Positions 61,178 through 64,000 of a stretch of 64,000 bases of DNA are shown here, piece by piece. Both the position numbers and the translations under genes were made by a program. The DNA comes from Puccinellia tenuiflora. Lineage: Eukaryota > Streptophyta > Magnoliopsida > Poales > Poaceae. The first letter of the stretch is position 1. Each line of letters opens with the position of its first letter. The notes under the pieces are model-generated. The model worked only from the letters and a program-made list of their open reading frames with translations, had not been told where the DNA came from and searched no databases. Location of the stretch: assembly GCA_012064385.1 (NCBI GenBank), contig QRDG01001893.1:783113-847112 (forward strand), in the 5' to 3' direction.

Positions 61178-63734
61178 CACTACAACACGAACAGCCATAC
61201 AACAACACATAGCTTGCAACGGTATTGATATGTGTATCTACGAACCACCTCCGGCTCCCACGTCCATACCCCAAGTATTTTTTTGTAACCTATCCTCCCA
61301 CCTTCATAGCCGCACGCGCAGCCCCATCCCATTGACCGGTTCCCCATCTAAAGAAAAACTCCCCGTCCCCATTCATAGCCAATCCACCGTAACCCTAGCC
61401 GCGGAACAGCGCGACCGACGCGCCGTCGGAAATCACCGTCGAACGACAGCCATTCACGCATCCTTCCTCGCCATGGCATCTAGAGATATGCGTCGGCTGT
61501 TCGACGGCGCCGCCCTTGTTGCTCGCAAGGCTGCCGGAGGTTCTTCCAGTCGCGACATCGTTAGGTCTACGACTCTGCGCAGCCGCCGACCTCGTCGGCC
61601 TCACCAGAGGCACCTCGCGTTGGATGCAGCCCCCTCCCCTTCATCCTGGAGGACCTAGACCCCATCCTGGGTAGCAGAAACCTCTCCTGTTCCCCCGTAT
61701 GCCCTCTCTGACTATACGGCGGCGTGGGGGTGGGGGCAAGGACAAGGGGCGCAACTGCGAGGCTGAACACAGGGCACGACGGACCAATGACATCCAGGTA
61801 TGGCTTCTCGTTGCCCTTTCTAGATCCGTCTCACTTTTTACCTATGCTTGACCGATTCATAATCTTTCTAGGACTTTTGGGCATCCTTGGCAGCCCTCCA
61901 TTTTCCTAGCGCGTAGACCAGAGCACAAATTATACAAGCGGTGCAACATAATTTATTTAATCTCTAGGAAGTCCAGGAAGCAATAAATAAGCCTCAGGTA
62001 TAGAATGGGTAACCAGACTTGTTTGCCACCCGTTTGGTAGCTGATGATTAGTTGGTAACAGATTAGAATTTTTTTTGCTTCACAATTGTAGTATATATTT
62101 TTTGAGATCGAGTTCAAAAAAGGAGTATTACTGCTGCATGTGCCGGATGGTATATACTAGTATTAGCTATTAGGACGTGATATCTTTGTGAGATGATCTG
62201 CATTGTTGCTGCCACTGACAAAAACACTGATGGACAGCAGCAGTACTGTGAATCCAACTCCACCAAAGTCCAAATTTCAACTCAGAAACAGGGAGAAGGT
62301 GTAATCTCTTGTATTTGGTAATCCTTGAGGTATTGTGTGTTACCAATATAACATGTATGAAAGCCAGTTTTTCATCTCATTTGGCAGAAGCGAACCGTGC
62401 TGGTACTTGAGGAGAACCAGTCCTTGGAGAATGCTCTCTGAACTCTGAAGGGTACTGCAGAACTTGTCGTAAGCTTCTTTAACACAGATGTGGCTATACG
62501 TACATTTTTTACAAAGTGATGTACACATTTTAATTTTCTGGGTTAGTGCCTCAATGTTGGAACTTGGAACTTAACCATTTAGCCTGTACAGTCCACTAAA
62601 CATTTATTTTGCCTCAGTGTTATGGTGACATTTTCTTTAAGATTTGAGAGATTTCAACAAGATTCTCAAATTATGACCACGGTGAGCAGTTTCTACTTTA
62701 TTCTGATGTCTAAATTAGCGCTGCTAACCCATGTAAGTTCCCCTCCTACCCATTTCCCCCAACTCCTTGTTCAAGCCTTACGTTTTCTTCCATAAGTTAC
62801 TATGGTAAGTGGATTTTTTATGTTAGTTTGAGACTGACTGTTGAAATTTTAGTAGGCTACAACTCCTACTATAGCTACAAGTCATGTTTATATCTACTCC
62901 CTAATTTTAAAGAACTGAGTTACATGTGTTCCAAACGTTAAATGATGCCAAAGTTGTTTGTTCATATGGTTCTTGTAATTGTGGAATCACTGTAATTAAC
63001 TCCTACGGAGTACAACTTTGGGTTAGTGGATGGTCTATAATGCTCCTAGTTTTGTTCCTATATTTATCATATTGATGCTCACTGAGCTGCTCCTGATATC
63101 AGAAGGAACTTTGGTTTTTTCCTCGTACAATCTAAAACTGGAACTTTGTCTTTGCAGGCCCAAAATAACAGGAAGGACTACTATATTCAAGTATCAGCTA
63201 TATACATTGGAAGGCAGAACATTAGAAGGAATATGTATAGGATTAGTTAGAGTATCATACTTTTAAGCAAGGTTGTAAGTTGTGTGTACTGTTAAGTTAA
63301 TTTTCATGTATGGGATGGTGATTTCAATAATCAATTTCGAATTTTTGTCTTCATGCAATGCATTCATATTCTTCAATTTGTGTGCCTTGTGCGTATCTTA
63401 TAAGTTTATACTCTTGCCAAGGAAAAAATCTGACCATAAAATATTGTTGAAGCGATCAAGCCTTTTATTCTCGAAAATAATATTTATTTTGGAATAAAAT
63501 TGGTCAATTCATATACATCAGGTTCCAACGGATACAGTTGTTGGCCAATATCTGTTGCCACTTTGCAACGCTCCACCCATTGGTTACCAACGCAGAGATA
63601 TGTGTTGCATTATACACTAGCAACGCCCAAAAACGCAACGCATGGTGAATCCGTTGGTACGGGTGTCAGCAACGCTTATATGGGCATTTAGATACAGATT
63701 GGTGCGTTGTTGTAGGGGGGTTCTTGTTGTAGTG
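61178..63734. mobile_element. Non-autonomous CACTA element, TSD ATA
   Basis: The left end cactacaacacgaac and the inverse of the right end cactacaacaagaac are terminal inverted repeats. ATA flanks both sides (61175-61177, 63735-63737). Subterminal caacg/cgttg motifs cluster near the right end (63525-63700). There is no transposase gene in the 2557 bp. The 61230-61800 part is GC-rich and may be a captured gene start; 61900-63500 is AT-rich with no gene seen. Confidence 0.88.
61473..61658 (+). CDS. Small open frame in CACTA, possible captured first exon
   Basis: The ATG is in good context (ctcgccatggca). 61 residues start MASRDMRRLFDGAALVARKA and are Arg/Ser/Ala-rich with few acids, like an organelle-targeting presequence. 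A splice-donor-like ccag|gtatgg follows at 61796-61801. I do not recognise the gene. It could equally be transposon leader sequence. Confidence 0.3.
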   Translation: MASRDMRRLFDGAALVARKAAGGSSSRDIVRSTTLRSRRPRRPHQRHLALDAAPSPSSWRT

Positions 63735-64000
63735 ATAAAACTTCAAGCATGAAGGCTATCACAATGGAAATTGCATAAGTAAAGAGCTCGGGTATAGAAA
63801 TAACCGAGGCATGCGGAGACGAGGATGCATTCCCGAGTTCCTCCTTGTTAAGGGAGTACATCTCGTTGGAGGGGTGTGAGCTCGCCACAAGAGGCCTACT
63901 CAAGATGCCACAAAGGCCTCACCCTATTCTCCGATGAACCGCACCCGAGGGTTTGGTTCACCTTCAACTATCGGAATCCTTCAAGGCGGAATCCGGAGCC

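Larger units (their letters stand above)
60971..64000 (+). mobile_element. Start of another LTR element, interrupted and cut by window end
   Basis: tgtgtgaaagaacaaacgat begins a sequence (gatgtcgcctagagg, ggtgaataggcg) that I recognise as a common cereal LTR. It is interrupted by a CACTA at 61178-63734 and continues from 63738 to the window end. Neither its other LTR nor coding domains are in view. Confidence 0.5.

Overview
This window looks like a stretch of a large, repeat-rich grass nuclear genome. The Pooideae, and probably the Triticeae, are the best fit. The evidence is spliced plant genes with GT-AG introns, a cysteine-rich receptor-like kinase (CRK) family, a PIR2-like helical/DUF3615 gene family known mainly from grasses, and nested Gypsy, Copia, LINE, CACTA, PIF/Harbinger, Stowaway and Helitron elements with the end motifs and target-site duplications (TSDs) usual in cereals. 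The species cannot be read from sequence alone. No rRNA, complete tRNA, CRISPR array or bacterial-style operon was seen.

Only three host genes look intact. Two are near-identical two-exon PIR2-like/DUF3615 genes (7113-9484 and 39887-42261, about 98% identical in protein). The third is a seven-exon CRK on the minus strand (19063-22735, 690 aa, all key kinase residues present). Around them lie broken relatives: CRK fragments at 2628-3778 and 31270-32727, DUF3615 exon-2 remnants at 1436-1635 and 18592-18675, and several flanking blocks of the same duplicated segment (1-1392, 28490-29302, 42262-43559 plus 47829-48176, 49936-50387). The region grew by segmental duplication and was then cut up by transposons. 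Two captured host-gene fragments are also present: a 6-phosphogluconolactonase-like piece (38005-38345) and an SCD2-like first exon inside a Helitron (47171-47534).

Layout: 1-1720 duplicated block with a Stowaway; 1722-2450 Harbinger MITE; 2628-4920 CRK 3' half cut by LINE fragments; 4921-5357 Gypsy LTR fragment; 7113-9484 first DUF3615 gene; 10736-18312 PIF/Harbinger element (TSD TAA) with a non-autonomous CACTA nested in it (13644-17568, TSD AAA); 19063-22735 intact CRK; 22948-27776 L1-type LINE inserted about 210 bp upstream of the CRK start codon; 27905-29995 inverted-repeat element, duplicated block and truncated LINE; 31270-37656 CRK pseudogene followed by a decayed Copia element; 38005-43559 gene fragment and second DUF3615 gene; 43560-47828 MITE and Helitron; 48177-50387 a Mutator-like candidate and duplicated block; 50388-64000 a nest of LTR elements (Gypsy LTR split by a complete non-autonomous LTR element, a solo LTR, a further LTR element and a second CACTA).

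The most unusual feature is inside the first CACTA: eight consecutive imperfect hairpins (14557-16030) whose arms differ between units but change together so that pairing is kept. This looks like a transposon-borne cluster of small-RNA precursors, although no expression can be seen from sequence. The second is a spliced but decayed gene encoded antisense inside a non-autonomous LTR element (52566-55212).
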